The notes under the pieces: model-generated | Told to the model about the DNA's origin: nothing | The model's database searches: none | What the model saw: the letters and a program-made list of their open reading frames with translations, nothing else | Assembly (NCBI RefSeq): GCF_001425175.1 | Contig: NZ_LMDV01000013.1 | Span: 131,816-195,815, forward strand | Length of the DNA stretch: 64,000 nt | Direction of reading: 5' to 3' | Origin: Nocardioides sp. Root1257 | Lineage (GTDB): Bacteria > Actinomycetota > Actinomycetes > Propionibacteriales > Nocardioidaceae | Position numbers and translations under genes: made by a program | Shown here: positions 8,077 to 15,721 of the stretch, one piece after another | Layout of the letters: the number at the start of each line of letters is the position of its first letter | How positions within the stretch are numbered: position 1 is the first letter of the stretch

Positions 8077-9669
8077 ATGGAAACGCCCATGAGCACGCTG
8101 TTCGAGGGCTACTCGGGGACGCGCGCCGCGTACGACGAGATGTTCGACGCCGAGCAGCTGCGCCCGCCGTACGAGCGCCTGCGCGACTCCCTCAACGACC
8201 TGACGATCCCCGACCTGGCCGCCCGGGTCGAGGCGCTGCAGGCGAGCTACCTCGACCAGGGCGTGACCTTCGACATCGGCGGCGAGGAGCGCGCGTTCCC
8301 GCTCGACATCCTCCCGCGGGTCATCGAGATGGACACCTGGTCCACGATCGAGCGCGGCGTCCAGCAGCGGGTCGCGGCGCTGGAGGCCTTCCTGGCCGAC
8401 GTGTACGACGCCGGGCAGGTGTTCGCCGACGGTGTGATCCCGCGCCGGGTGATCGTGACGTCGTCGCACTACCACCGCCAGGCCGCCGGCGTGCGCCCGC
8501 CGAACGGCGTCCGCGTGCACGTCTCCGGCATCGACCTGGTGCGCGACGACGACGGCGAGTTCCGGGTGCTGGAGGACAACGTCCGGGTGCCGTCCGGGGT
8601 CTCGTACGTGATGACCAACCGGCGCGCGATCTCCTCCGCCCTCCCCGAGCCGTTCGCCGAGCACCGGATCCGACCGGTGGCGGGCTATCCCCAGCGTCTG
8701 CTGGCCGCGCTGCGGGCCGCGGCCCCCGCCGGCGTCGCCGACCCGACCGTCGTCGTGCTGACGCCCGGCGTCTACAACGGCGCCTACTTCGAGCACGCGC
8801 TGCTCGCCCGCACCATGGGCGTCGAGCTGGTCGAGGGACGTGACCTCGAGTGCCGTCGCGGCCGCGTCATGATGCGCACGACCAAGGGCCTTGCGCCGGT
8901 GCACGTGATCTACCGCCGCGTCGACGACGAGTTCGTCGACCCGGTGCACTTCCGCGCCGACTCGATGCTCGGCTGCCCCGGCCTGATCGACGCCGCCCGC
9001 GCCGGCAACGTCACGATCGCCAACGCCATCGGCAACGGCGTCGCCGACGACAAGCTCGTCTACACCTACCTGCCCGACCTGATCCGCTACTACCTCAGCG
9101 AGGAGCCGGTGCTCAAGAACGTCGACACCTGGCGGGTCGGCGACGCCGAGGCCCGCGAGGAGGTGCTCGACCGCCTGGACGAGCTGGTCCTCAAGCCGGT
9201 CGACGGCAGCGGCGGCAAGGGCATCGTGATCGGCCCGCGCGCGACCGCGGCCGAGCTGGTCGAGCTGCGCACGAAGATCCTCGCCGACCCGCGCTCGTGG
9301 ATCGCCCAGCCCGTCGTGCAACTGTCGACGGTCCCGACGTACGTCGACGGGCGGTTCGGGCCGCGCCACGTCGACCTGCGTCCGTTCGCGGTCAACGACG
9401 GCCAGCGCGTCTGGGTGCTTCCGGGCGGGCTGACCCGCGTCGCCCTCGCGGAGGGAGAGCTGATCGTGAACTCCTCGCGTGGCGGTGGCTCCAAGGACAC
9501 CTGGGTGCTCGCCGGGACCGGCCAGGCGGCGCGGCCGCCCGAGCCCGTCAAGGTCGAGCCGGTTGCGCCGACGCCGCAGACCACCGGTCCCGCACTGTCG
9601 GAGCCCGGCGCCGACCAGGAGCCGCAGCAGCAACAACAGCAGCAACAGCAGGGGGTGGGCCGATGCTGA
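8077..9669 (+). CDS. Circularly permuted type 2 ATP-grasp protein
   Basis: A 530-aa protein with the DUF404/DUF407 architecture of circularly permuted ATP-grasp ligases. Visible signatures are LEDNVRVPSGVSYV, GNVTIANAIGNGVADDK, LKPVDGSGGKGIVIG (glycine-rich ATP loop), RHVDLRPFAV and the closing GGLTRVAL then SRGGGSKDTWVL. The family is predicted to ligate amino acids or peptides by carboxylate phosphorylation. It is nearly always found with alpha-E and transglutaminase-like genes, as here, and its stop overlaps the next gene by 7 bp. Beyond the fold, residues ~480-530 form a Pro/Gln-rich tail with nine consecutive Gln. The reaction and substrate are not established. Confidence 0.92.
   Translation: METPMSTLFEGYSGTRAAYDEMFDAEQLRPPYERLRDSLNDLTIPDLAARVEALQASYLDQGVTFDIGGEERAFPLDILPRVIEMDTWSTIERGVQQRVAALEAFLADVYDAGQVFADGVIPRRVIVTSSHYHRQAAGVRPPNGVRVHVSGIDLVRDDDGEFRVLEDNVRVPSGVSYVMTNRRAISSALPEPFAEHRIRPVAGYPQRLLAALRAAAPAGVADPTVVVLTPGVYNGAYFEHALLARTMGVELVEGRDLECRRGRVMMRTTKGLAPVHVIYRRVDDEFVDPVHFRADSMLGCPGLIDAARAGNVTIANAIGNGVADDKLVYTYLPDLIRYYLSEEPVLKNVDTWRVGDAEAREEVLDRLDELVLKPVDGSGGKGIVIGPRATAAELVELRTKILADPRSWIAQPVVQLSTVPTYVDGRFGPRHVDLRPFAVNDGQRVWVLPGGLTRVALAEGELIVNSSRGGGSKDTWVLAGTGQAARPPEPVKVEPVAPTPQTTGPALSEPGADQEPQQQQQQQQQGVGRC
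9625..9651 (+). repeat. CAG/CAA run encoding nine glutamines
   Basis: Nine consecutive CAG or CAA codons near the 3' end of the ATP-grasp gene give a polyglutamine tract just before the stop. The interruptions by CAA limit perfect slippage, but copy number could still vary between strains. Confidence 0.9.
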
Positions 9670-10601
9670 GCCGGATCGCGGAGTCGATGTTCTGGATCGG
9701 CCGCTACGTCGAGCGCGCCGAGGACACGGCGCGCATCCTCGACGTGCAGACCCAGCTGATCCTCGAGGAGGCCGGCATCGACGAGCGCGAGACGTGCCGG
9801 ATGCTGCTGCAGATCATGGGCGTCGAGATCGAGGACGACGACCCCGAGTTCCACCAGGTCGACGTGACGACGGTGCTGCGCCACCTCGCCTACAGCCCGG
9901 AGTCGCCGGTCTCGATCGCCACCGCCCTCGGCGCCGCGCGCGAGAGCGCCCGCCGGGCCCGCGAGACGCTGTCGGTGCCGATGTGGGAGGCGCTCAACAC
10001 GACGTACCGCGCCATCCCGTCCGGCCAGTTCCGGTCCATGCGCCCGCCGATGGTCTTCCAGTGGGTGCGCGAGCGCGCGGCCCTGATCAACGGCACCGCG
10101 GACGCGACCATGACCCGCGACGAGGGCTGGCACTTCCTGATGCTGGGCCGCTGCATCGAGCGCGCCGACATGACCTCGCGCCTGGTGGCGACCGCCGCCG
10201 TCTCGACCGGCTCGCCGTGGACGAGCACACTGCGCGCCTGCGGTGCCTACGAGGCGTTCCTGCGCACCTACCGCGGCCTGGAGACCGACCGCGCGGCCGC
10301 GGAGTTCCTGCTGCTCGACCGGCTCTTCCCGCGATCGGTGGTGTTCTCGCTCAACCGCGCCGAGCAGTGCGTCGACAACCTCGAGTCGTCCGGCCAGCGC
10401 GCCGGCTTCCAGAACGAGGGGCAGCGGCTCCTGGGCCGGACTCGCGCCGAGCTCGAGTACCGCTCGCTCTCCGACGTGCTCGCCGACCTGCCCAACGAGA
10501 TGGAGCGGCTCCAGCGCACCTGCGCGCTGGCCACCGACGCCATCACCCGTCGCTACTTCGCCCGAGCCGAGTCGCTCACGTGGCAGGGGGTCCTCTCGTG
10601 A
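9663..10601 (+). CDS. Alpha-E domain-containing protein (DUF403)
   Basis: A 312-aa all-helical protein starting at ATG 9663, which overlaps the ATP-grasp gene by 7 bp. The N-terminus MLSRIAESMFWIGRYVERAEDTARILD is diagnostic of the alpha-E (DUF403) family; only its flanking pieces are needed to recognise it. A second conserved block, FLMLGRCIERADMTSRLV, repeats the same ERAD/ERAE helix, and a third lies at VFSLNRAEQC. It was predicted by comparative genomics to work with the neighbouring ATP-grasp protein, perhaps as a carrier or accessory subunit of peptide-bond synthesis. It has no known catalytic residues. It is the middle gene of the three-gene operon. Confidence 0.92.
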   Translation: MLSRIAESMFWIGRYVERAEDTARILDVQTQLILEEAGIDERETCRMLLQIMGVEIEDDDPEFHQVDVTTVLRHLAYSPESPVSIATALGAARESARRARETLSVPMWEALNTTYRAIPSGQFRSMRPPMVFQWVRERAALINGTADATMTRDEGWHFLMLGRCIERADMTSRLVATAAVSTGSPWTSTLRACGAYEAFLRTYRGLETDRAAAEFLLLDRLFPRSVVFSLNRAEQCVDNLESSGQRAGFQNEGQRLLGRTRAELEYRSLSDVLADLPNEMERLQRTCALATDAITRRYFARAESLTWQGVLS

Positions 10602-11443
10602 GCATGCAGCTCCGGATCGTGCACCGCACGACGTTCGAGTACGACGGCCGCGCGGTCGCGTCGTACAACCAGGCGCGGATGACGCCGCTGACGACGCCCG
10701 GCCAGATCGTGTCGCACAGCCGGCTCGAGGTCTCCCCCGCGCCGTGGCTCTACGACTACCGCGACTACTTCGGCACGGCCGTGACCGCGTTCGAGGTGCT
10801 CGACCCGCACGAGACGATGACGGTGACCGCTACCTCGACGGTCCACACCGACCGCGCGCCGACGGGGATGCCGACGATCGGCTGGGAGCAGCTGGCCGAC
10901 CCCGACGTCGCCGACGAGCACACCGAGTACCTCGCCACCACGCCCGCCGTGGCGCTGCACCCCGAGCTCAGCGAGCGGGTGCAGCGCATCCGCGCCGAGG
11001 CCGAGCTCCCCGGCGACGCCGCTCGCGAGGTGTGCGCCCTCGTCCACCGCGAGGTCGAGTACCGCGCCGGCGCGACCGATGTGCACACCCGGGCCGCCGA
11101 CGCCTGGGAGCAGCGGGCCGGCGTGTGCCAGGACATGGCGCACCTGACGATCGGCGGGCTCCGCTCGCTCGGCATCCCGGCGCGCTACGTCTCGGGCTAC
11201 TTCCACCCGCAGAGCCGACCCGCCGTCGGCGAGCAGGTGCCCGGCGAGTCGCACGCCTGGGTGGAGTGGTGGGACCACGGCTGGCACGCCTTCGACCCGA
11301 CCAACGACTCCGAGCCGGGCGACCGCTACGTCGTGGTCGCGACCGGTCGCGAGTACGGCGACGTCCAGCCGCTCAGCGGGATCTTCTCGGGCGCGAAGAC
11401 GTCGTCCATGAGCGTGGACGTCGCGCTCACCCGGCTGGCGTGA
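10598..11443 (+). CDS. Transglutaminase-like cysteine protease/amidase
   Basis: A 281-aa protein starting at GTG 10598, which overlaps the alpha-E stop by 4 bp. An N-terminal beta domain (residues ~1-95: LRIVHRTTFEYDG, SYNQARMTP) precedes a transglutaminase core. The expected triad is visible: Cys in AGVCQDMAH, His in GESHAWVEWW, Asp in AFDPTND. Bacterial members act as cysteine peptidases or amidases rather than crosslinkers. It completes the conserved ATP-grasp/alpha-E/transglutaminase module, in which it may cleave or mature the peptide product (inference). There is no signal peptide, so it should be cytoplasmic. Confidence 0.92.
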   Translation: MSMQLRIVHRTTFEYDGRAVASYNQARMTPLTTPGQIVSHSRLEVSPAPWLYDYRDYFGTAVTAFEVLDPHETMTVTATSTVHTDRAPTGMPTIGWEQLADPDVADEHTEYLATTPAVALHPELSERVQRIRAEAELPGDAAREVCALVHREVEYRAGATDVHTRAADAWEQRAGVCQDMAHLTIGGLRSLGIPARYVSGYFHPQSRPAVGEQVPGESHAWVEWWDHGWHAFDPTNDSEPGDRYVVVATGREYGDVQPLSGIFSGAKTSSMSVDVALTRLA

Positions 11444-11542
11444 CCCACGACGGCCCACGACGGCATGTAACGCCCGGGCACCGATCGGCGCTGTAGTGCG
11501 TGCCGGGCGCCATCGGGTCGCCCGTGCGAAGGGGGATCGATC

Positions 11543-13168
11543 ATGGGCTTCAGGACGCGCATCGTCGCTGCCGTCGCCGTCGTGTGTGCCGGCCTGACCG
11601 CGGGAGCCGCCCTGAGCGCCGCGCCCGCGGAAGCGAGCGGCCCGGTCATCTCGATCGGGAAGTACCGCCACGAGTTCTCCCCCAACGGGGACGGCTACCA
11701 CGACCGTCTCGTGATCCCGGTGCGGCTGCGCCAGGCGGCCTACCTGCACGCGACGGTCACCTACACCCGAGGCGACACCGACGTCGCCTACAACCGGCTG
11801 GTGTGCCTCGGCCGGCCCGGCTGCCGGCTGAAGCCGGGGACCTACCGGGTCCCCGCCGAGGACCTCTACTCCCTTCAGGCGTGGCGGCAGAAGCCGGGCC
11901 GGTTCAGCATCGTCTTCTGGGCCTCTCCGACCCGCAAGGCACGCGTCCAGGACGTCGGGCCAGCGCGCCGGGCCCGGACCAACGTCCGCATGGTCCGGGC
12001 CGTTCAAGGTCCGGTGCGCACGGTGCAGCACTTCTTCTCCCCCAACGGCGACGGACAGCAGGACGTCGCCCGGCTCGGGTTCACGCTCGAGCAGCCGATG
12101 GTCGTGCAGGGCGCCGTCCGGGTCGACCATGGCCACGGCAAGGTCGTGGCACGGATCCCCCTCGGCCGGATGAGCGCCGGTCACCACGTCTGGGACTGGT
12201 CCGGACTGGACGAGCACGGCAACCCGGTGCCCGCCGGGCGCTACGACCTCGCCATCGCCGGCACCCAGGTCGCCCGGCCGCACCACACGGCCAGCAGCGG
12301 CTGGATCGGGGCGTGGATCCTCGACACGACCGCCCCCGACCCGACGGTGACGGCGAACCGCACCACGGTCTACCCGGCGACCACGTTGTTCTCCGACGAG
12401 GTGCGCTTCAAGTTCGAGGGCCACGACATCACCGCCCCGCAGATCCACGCCACCGTGCAGACGGCCGCCGGCGCGGCGGTGCGGACGCTCACGGCCGAGG
12501 ACACGCCGTGCTACTCCGGGGAGCCGGACCACGGCTGGGGCTGGTACTACAGCGGCGGCTGCCCGATGCTGCGCTGGGACGGGCGTGACGCCTCGGGCGC
12601 GGTCCAGCCGCCCGGCTCCTACGTGCTCCACGTCGTCGGCGAGGACCTGGCCGGCAACCGCGCCGTGTCCGACACCCCGCTGACGGTCTCCGCCGCACCG
12701 CTCGTCGAGCACACGCGCACCACGACGTACGACGCCGCGCACACGCCCCGCTCTCCCGGCGCGTGCGCCATTCCCGGTGCTCCCCAGGGCTGCGGCACCG
12801 ACTCGTGCGGCCCGGTCGGGTCCGACCGCTACGCCGACGGCCTGTCCTTCCGGTCGGGCCCGGGCTGCGGCGCCGGTGCCACGCACCCCTCGACCGCGGA
12901 CTTCCTGGCGGTCGGTGACACCGGCCACGAGCAGATCCGGGTCACCGCCACCGGCGGGCCGAGCACGCCGGGCGCACCCGACACGGCCTCGCTCAGCGGC
13001 ACGACGATGCAGGGCGACGGCAGCTTCGTGTCGCCCTGGATCCCGCTGCACGTCCCGCACGGCGGCCTCACGGCCGCCGGCGTCTGGTCGGTGACCACGC
13101 AGAGCGGCGCGGCGTACGACGTCGCGTCGTTCAGCGTCGAGCAGACCTACTTCGCGCCGGCGCCCTGA
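11543..13168 (+). CDS. Exported protein with FlgD-like Ig repeats and two SPNGDG motifs
   Basis: A 541-aa protein with a signal peptide (residues 1-32, core VAAVAVVCAGLTAGAAL, cleavage after AEA). Two related modules start with the turn FSPNGDG (near residues 46 and 163), a motif seen at the start of Ig-like domains in gliding-motility and cell-surface proteins. Each is followed by a FlgD-type beta-sandwich, for example HVWDWSGLDEHGNPVPAGRYDL and the later LRWDGRDASGAVQPPGSYVL. Several Cys pairs in the C-terminal third suggest disulphides. It has no membrane anchor or enzyme signature and stands alone behind a GGGGGA ribosome binding site. The function is unknown. Confidence 0.8.
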   Translation: MGFRTRIVAAVAVVCAGLTAGAALSAAPAEASGPVISIGKYRHEFSPNGDGYHDRLVIPVRLRQAAYLHATVTYTRGDTDVAYNRLVCLGRPGCRLKPGTYRVPAEDLYSLQAWRQKPGRFSIVFWASPTRKARVQDVGPARRARTNVRMVRAVQGPVRTVQHFFSPNGDGQQDVARLGFTLEQPMVVQGAVRVDHGHGKVVARIPLGRMSAGHHVWDWSGLDEHGNPVPAGRYDLAIAGTQVARPHHTASSGWIGAWILDTTAPDPTVTANRTTVYPATTLFSDEVRFKFEGHDITAPQIHATVQTAAGAAVRTLTAEDTPCYSGEPDHGWGWYYSGGCPMLRWDGRDASGAVQPPGSYVLHVVGEDLAGNRAVSDTPLTVSAAPLVEHTRTTTYDAAHTPRSPGACAIPGAPQGCGTDSCGPVGSDRYADGLSFRSGPGCGAGATHPSTADFLAVGDTGHEQIRVTATGGPSTPGAPDTASLSGTTMQGDGSFVSPWIPLHVPHGGLTAAGVWSVTTQSGAAYDVASFSVEQTYFAPAP

Positions 13169-13171
13169 GGC

Positions 13172-13591
13172 TCACTCGTCCTTCGTGCTGAGCCGCTCCT
13201 CGACGCGGAGCACGGCGAGCCCGTGGTCCCAGTCACCGCTCATGGCGGCCGCGAGCCGCAGGTGCGGCAGCGCGTCGGCGTACCGGCTCTGCCGCTCGAG
13301 GCACCGGCCGAGCGCGTGCTGCGCCCAGTCGTCGGTGGGGTTCTCGGCGACCAGCCGCTCCAGGTCGGTCTCGGCGCGCTGGAGCTGCACGCGGATCAGG
13401 TAGGCCCAGGCGCGCAGGGTCAGCAGGCCGGTGTTGTCGGGGTCCGCCTCGAGCGCCGGCTCGAGGACCTCCAGGGCCTCCTTCGCGGCGCGACGCTCCA
13501 GGAGATCGTACGCCGTGCGGTAGGCCGCCTCGGGAGCCGCCGTCTGTCCCGGGAACACGACGGGCGGCGTGGGCAGCATGTCGTCGTTCAT
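13172..13591 (-). CDS. Tetratricopeptide repeat protein
   Basis: A 139-aa protein with about three TPR-like helix pairs (AYRTAYDLLERRAAKEALEVLEPAL, then TGLLTLRAWAYLIRVQLQRAETDLERLV, then DDWAQHALGRCLERQSRYADALPHL). The ATG at 13591 has an AGGAGG ribosome binding site (complement of 13592-13600). TPR proteins mediate protein-protein contacts; no partner can be named. The acetyltransferase upstream ends 17 bp before this start, so the two are likely co-transcribed from about 14157. Small TPR proteins of this size are common next to unrelated actinobacterial genes. Confidence 0.8.
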   Translation of the reverse strand: MNDDMLPTPPVVFPGQTAAPEAAYRTAYDLLERRAAKEALEVLEPALEADPDNTGLLTLRAWAYLIRVQLQRAETDLERLVAENPTDDWAQHALGRCLERQSRYADALPHLRLAAAMSGDWDHGLAVLRVEERLSTKDE

Positions 13592-13608
13592 GCCTCCTGA
13601 ACGTTCTC

Positions 13609-14157
13609 TCAGGGCACGGGATTCCCGGGTGGATCGTCGTGCAGGAGGCGCTGAAAGAGGATGGTGTCGCGCCACTCCTCGCGGATGTAGAGGAAGCGCT
13701 CGGCGACGCCGTACTGCTGGAAGCCGCTGCGCCGCAGCACGGCCTGCGAGGGCGTGTTCTCGACCAGCGTCCCGGCCTCCAGCCGGTGCAGCCCGAGCCT
13801 CGTCGCCTGCACGACCATGTGCCCGACCCCGGCCGTCGCCAGCCCGCGACCCAGGTGCTCGTGGTCGATCCAGTAGCCGATTGTCCCCGACTGCAGCACC
13901 GCCCGGACGATGTTGGTGATCATCAGCCGCCCGACGACCAGGTCGTCGTGCCAGACCAGGTACATGTACGACCGGCCCGCCGCCGTCTCCCCCAGGTTGC
14001 GCGCGACCTCCGCCTCCTGCCCGGCGTCGGCGTAGAAGCTGTCCGGCCGCCCGGGATCCCACGGCGACAGGTGCTCCTTGTTCTTCCGGAACGCCGCCGC
14101 CAGCGCCGCCCCGTCCCCCACCCGCAACTCCCTGATCACATACCCGTCACCAAGCAC
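13609..14157 (-). CDS. GNAT N-acetyltransferase, RimJ/RimL-like
   Basis: A 182-aa GNAT protein starting at GTG 14157. It shows the RimJ/RimL pattern: VIRELRVGDGAALAAAF at the start, SPWDP, an acetyl-CoA loop around HLGRGLATAGVGHMV, and TLVENTPSQAVLRRSGF near the end. The family acetylates N-terminal residues of ribosomal proteins, other proteins or small molecules; this copy cannot be assigned a substrate. The hexamer GAGACT lies 6 nt before the GTG, so the message may be leaderless. It is followed closely by the TPR gene. Confidence 0.85.
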   Translation of the reverse strand: MLGDGYVIRELRVGDGAALAAAFRKNKEHLSPWDPGRPDSFYADAGQEAEVARNLGETAAGRSYMYLVWHDDLVVGRLMITNIVRAVLQSGTIGYWIDHEHLGRGLATAGVGHMVVQATRLGLHRLEAGTLVENTPSQAVLRRSGFQQYGVAERFLYIREEWRDTILFQRLLHDDPPGNPVP

Positions 14158-14235
14158 CGGGCCAGTCTCCCGGCGGTTGAGGAGGCGCGCTAGCGCCGTC
14201 TCGAAACCCCGGAAACCGACAAGCGACCTAACCCG

Positions 14236-14517
14236 TCAGCTCGCCTCGCAGGCGATCCCGTCCTTGTCGCGGTCCAGCCCGCTGTTCACCCGCATCGCGG
14301 TCCTATAGAGCGCGTTCGAGCGCTTGAAGCTCGTCACCGGAGTCCCGCTCGTGTGGTCGCGCGCCCCGACCTTGCCGACCCCGTGCGGGTAGGTCCGGTG
14401 CACGGCGTCGCAGTTGCGCCACGACACCGCTGCCGCCGGCCCGGCCCCGACCAGGCCACTCACGACGACCACCGTCGTCACCATGACGGCCCCCGCCGCC
14501 GTACGTCGCATCCGCAT
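14236..14517 (-). CDS. Secreted Excalibur calcium-binding domain protein
   Basis: A 93-aa exported protein. It has a signal peptide of about 31 residues (RTAAGAVMVTTVVVVSGLVGA, cleavage after AAA), then a single Excalibur domain that starts NCDAVHRTYPHGVG and ends in the EF-hand-like loop DRDKDGIACE. The DxDxDGxxCE loop and the two Cys residues are intact. Excalibur domains bind Ca2+ and often sit on extracellular nucleases or wall proteins; here the domain is alone. The ATG at 14517 is preceded by GGGGAG. It lies divergently next to rnpB. Confidence 0.88.
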   Translation of the reverse strand: MRMRRTAAGAVMVTTVVVVSGLVGAGPAAAVSWRNCDAVHRTYPHGVGKVGARDHTSGTPVTSFKRSNALYRTAMRVNSGLDRDKDGIACEAS

Positions 14518-14589
14518 CGTCGTCTCCCCTCGTCGCTGCGCTTGTCCGCGACCGTACGTGGCGAGAGCCGCGCCCGGAGCCGTTTCCCC

Positions 14590-14595
14590 TATCCT
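14590..14595 (+). promoter_or_regulatory. Putative -10 hexamer TATCCT of rnpB
   Basis: TATCCT lies 7 nt before the P1 stem of the RNase P RNA, so it fits a transcription start at about 14602-14603. No clear -35 box was found. Confidence 0.6.
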
Positions 14596-14602
14596 TGGCC
14601 TG

Positions 14603-14994
14603 CGGACGGGCTGGCCGGGCGACCGCGTGGAGGCAACTCCCCGAGGAAGGTCCGGGCTCCACAGGGCAAGGTGGTGGGTAACACCCACCCGGGGCAACCT
14701 GCGGGACAGTGCCACAGAAAACAGACCGCCTCCCAGCGCTCCGCGCCGGGCGGTAAGGATGAAACGGCGGTGTAAGAGACCACCAGCGGTCGGGGCGACC
14801 CGGCCGGCTAGGCAAACCCCACCTGGAGCAAGATCAAGAAGTTCGGAGCCCCCAGGCCCCGAACGCGCGTACGTCCGAGGGCTGCCCGCCCGAGTACGCG
14901 GGTAGATCGCTGGAGGCGGCCGGCAACGGTCGTCGTAGATGGATGGTCGCCACGCTTCGGCGTACAGAACCCGGCCTACAGGCCAGCCCGTCGC
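14603..14994 (+). ncRNA. rnpB: RNase P RNA, bacterial class A
   Basis: This is the catalytic RNA of RNase P, which matures the 5' ends of tRNAs. The universally conserved segments are all present in order: GAGGAAGGTCCGGGCTCC after P3, GGGTAACACCC, ACAGAAAACAGACC, GGTAAGGATGAAACGG, AGAGACCACCAGCG, and at the 3' side GATGGATGGTCGCC then ACAGAACCCGGCCTACAG. The ends were set by the P1 helix: 14605-14616 pairs perfectly with 14981-14992. The length of about 392 nt is normal for Actinobacteria. A TATCCT box precedes it. Confidence 0.97.
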
Positions 14995-15135
14995 GCACGA
15001 GGCCTTGCAGCACCCGCCGCAGCTGCGCTCGTTACCTGGGCGAGATTGCGCCAAAGGTGGGGATTTCCTCCGATGTCCGGGGTCGCTCGCGACACCAGCC
15101 TTGTCGTGTCCTAACCGATACGACGAGGTGATGCC

Positions 15136-15330
15136 ATGTACAACCCCTACAGCCTGGACCTGGCCAGTCTTCGCCGGCGAGAGATGATTGCCGACGCCGA
15201 CCGACGGCGCACCGCGAAGGCCTCCCGCAGAGCGCGACGGCAAGGACGCGCGCTGAGCGACCGGCCCACTGGCGCCGACATGGGCGGGCGTCAGCCCACT
15301 GCGCGTCCCGCCCTGCCGCTCCGGGCGTGA
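15136..15330 (+). CDS. Small basic protein, 64 aa, MYNPY family-like
   Basis: A 64-aa protein that begins MYNPYSLDLASLRRREMIADADRRR cut short here to its recognisable start, MYNPYSLD, and an Arg-rich amphipathic helix after it. A GAGG ribosome binding site lies 8 nt before the ATG. Short actinobacterial proteins beginning M-x-P-Y-L and continuing with an Arg/Ala-rich helix are common and uncharacterised. The next start is 4 nt after this stop, so it is probably translated together with the PQ-loop-like gene. Confidence 0.55.
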   Translation: MYNPYSLDLASLRRREMIADADRRRTAKASRRARRQGRALSDRPTGADMGGRQPTARPALPLRA

Positions 15331-15334
15331 TGAC

Positions 15335-15721
15335 ATGTACATCGCCCTGCCCGTGCTAGCGGGGATCGCATCGACGGTGATCTTCGCCTCCAGCACCATG
15401 CCGATGCTCGGCAAGGCGCTGCGCACGCGCGAGCTCAGCTCCTACAGCCTGGGCAACCTGATGCTGGCGAACCTCGGGAACGCCATCTACTCGGTGTACG
15501 TCTTCAGCCTCGCGCCGGGTCCACTGTGGGCGCTGCACTCGTTCCACCTGGGAACCACGGCGTTCATGCTGGTCTGGTACGTGCGCTTCGAGCTCGTGCC
15601 CCGGCGGGAGCGGAGATCAGGTCAGCCCGAGCTGCGCGGAGTTGACCACGACGGCACGCCGGTTGGGTACGGCGAGCTTGGTCAGGATGGCCGAGACGTG
15701 ATGGTCGGCGGTCTTCGGTGA
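15335..15721 (+). CDS. PQ-loop/SemiSWEET-like small membrane protein
   Basis: A 128-aa protein with three hydrophobic helices in the first 85 residues (ALPVLAGIASTVIFASSTMP, SYSLGNLMLANLGNAIYSVYVF, LHSFHLGTTAFMLVWYVRF). The PMLGK / SSYSLGN arrangement resembles half-transporters of the PQ-loop (SemiSWEET) type, which dimerise to move sugars or other small solutes. The hydrophilic tail (from about residue 92) is encoded entirely within the 3' end of the convergent LuxR regulator, an overlap of 105 bp. No earlier in-frame stop exists, so the overlap is real unless a sequencing error is present. Confidence 0.65.
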   Translation: MYIALPVLAGIASTVIFASSTMPMLGKALRTRELSSYSLGNLMLANLGNAIYSVYVFSLAPGPLWALHSFHLGTTAFMLVWYVRFELVPRRERRSGQPELRGVDHDGTPVGYGELGQDGRDVMVGGLR

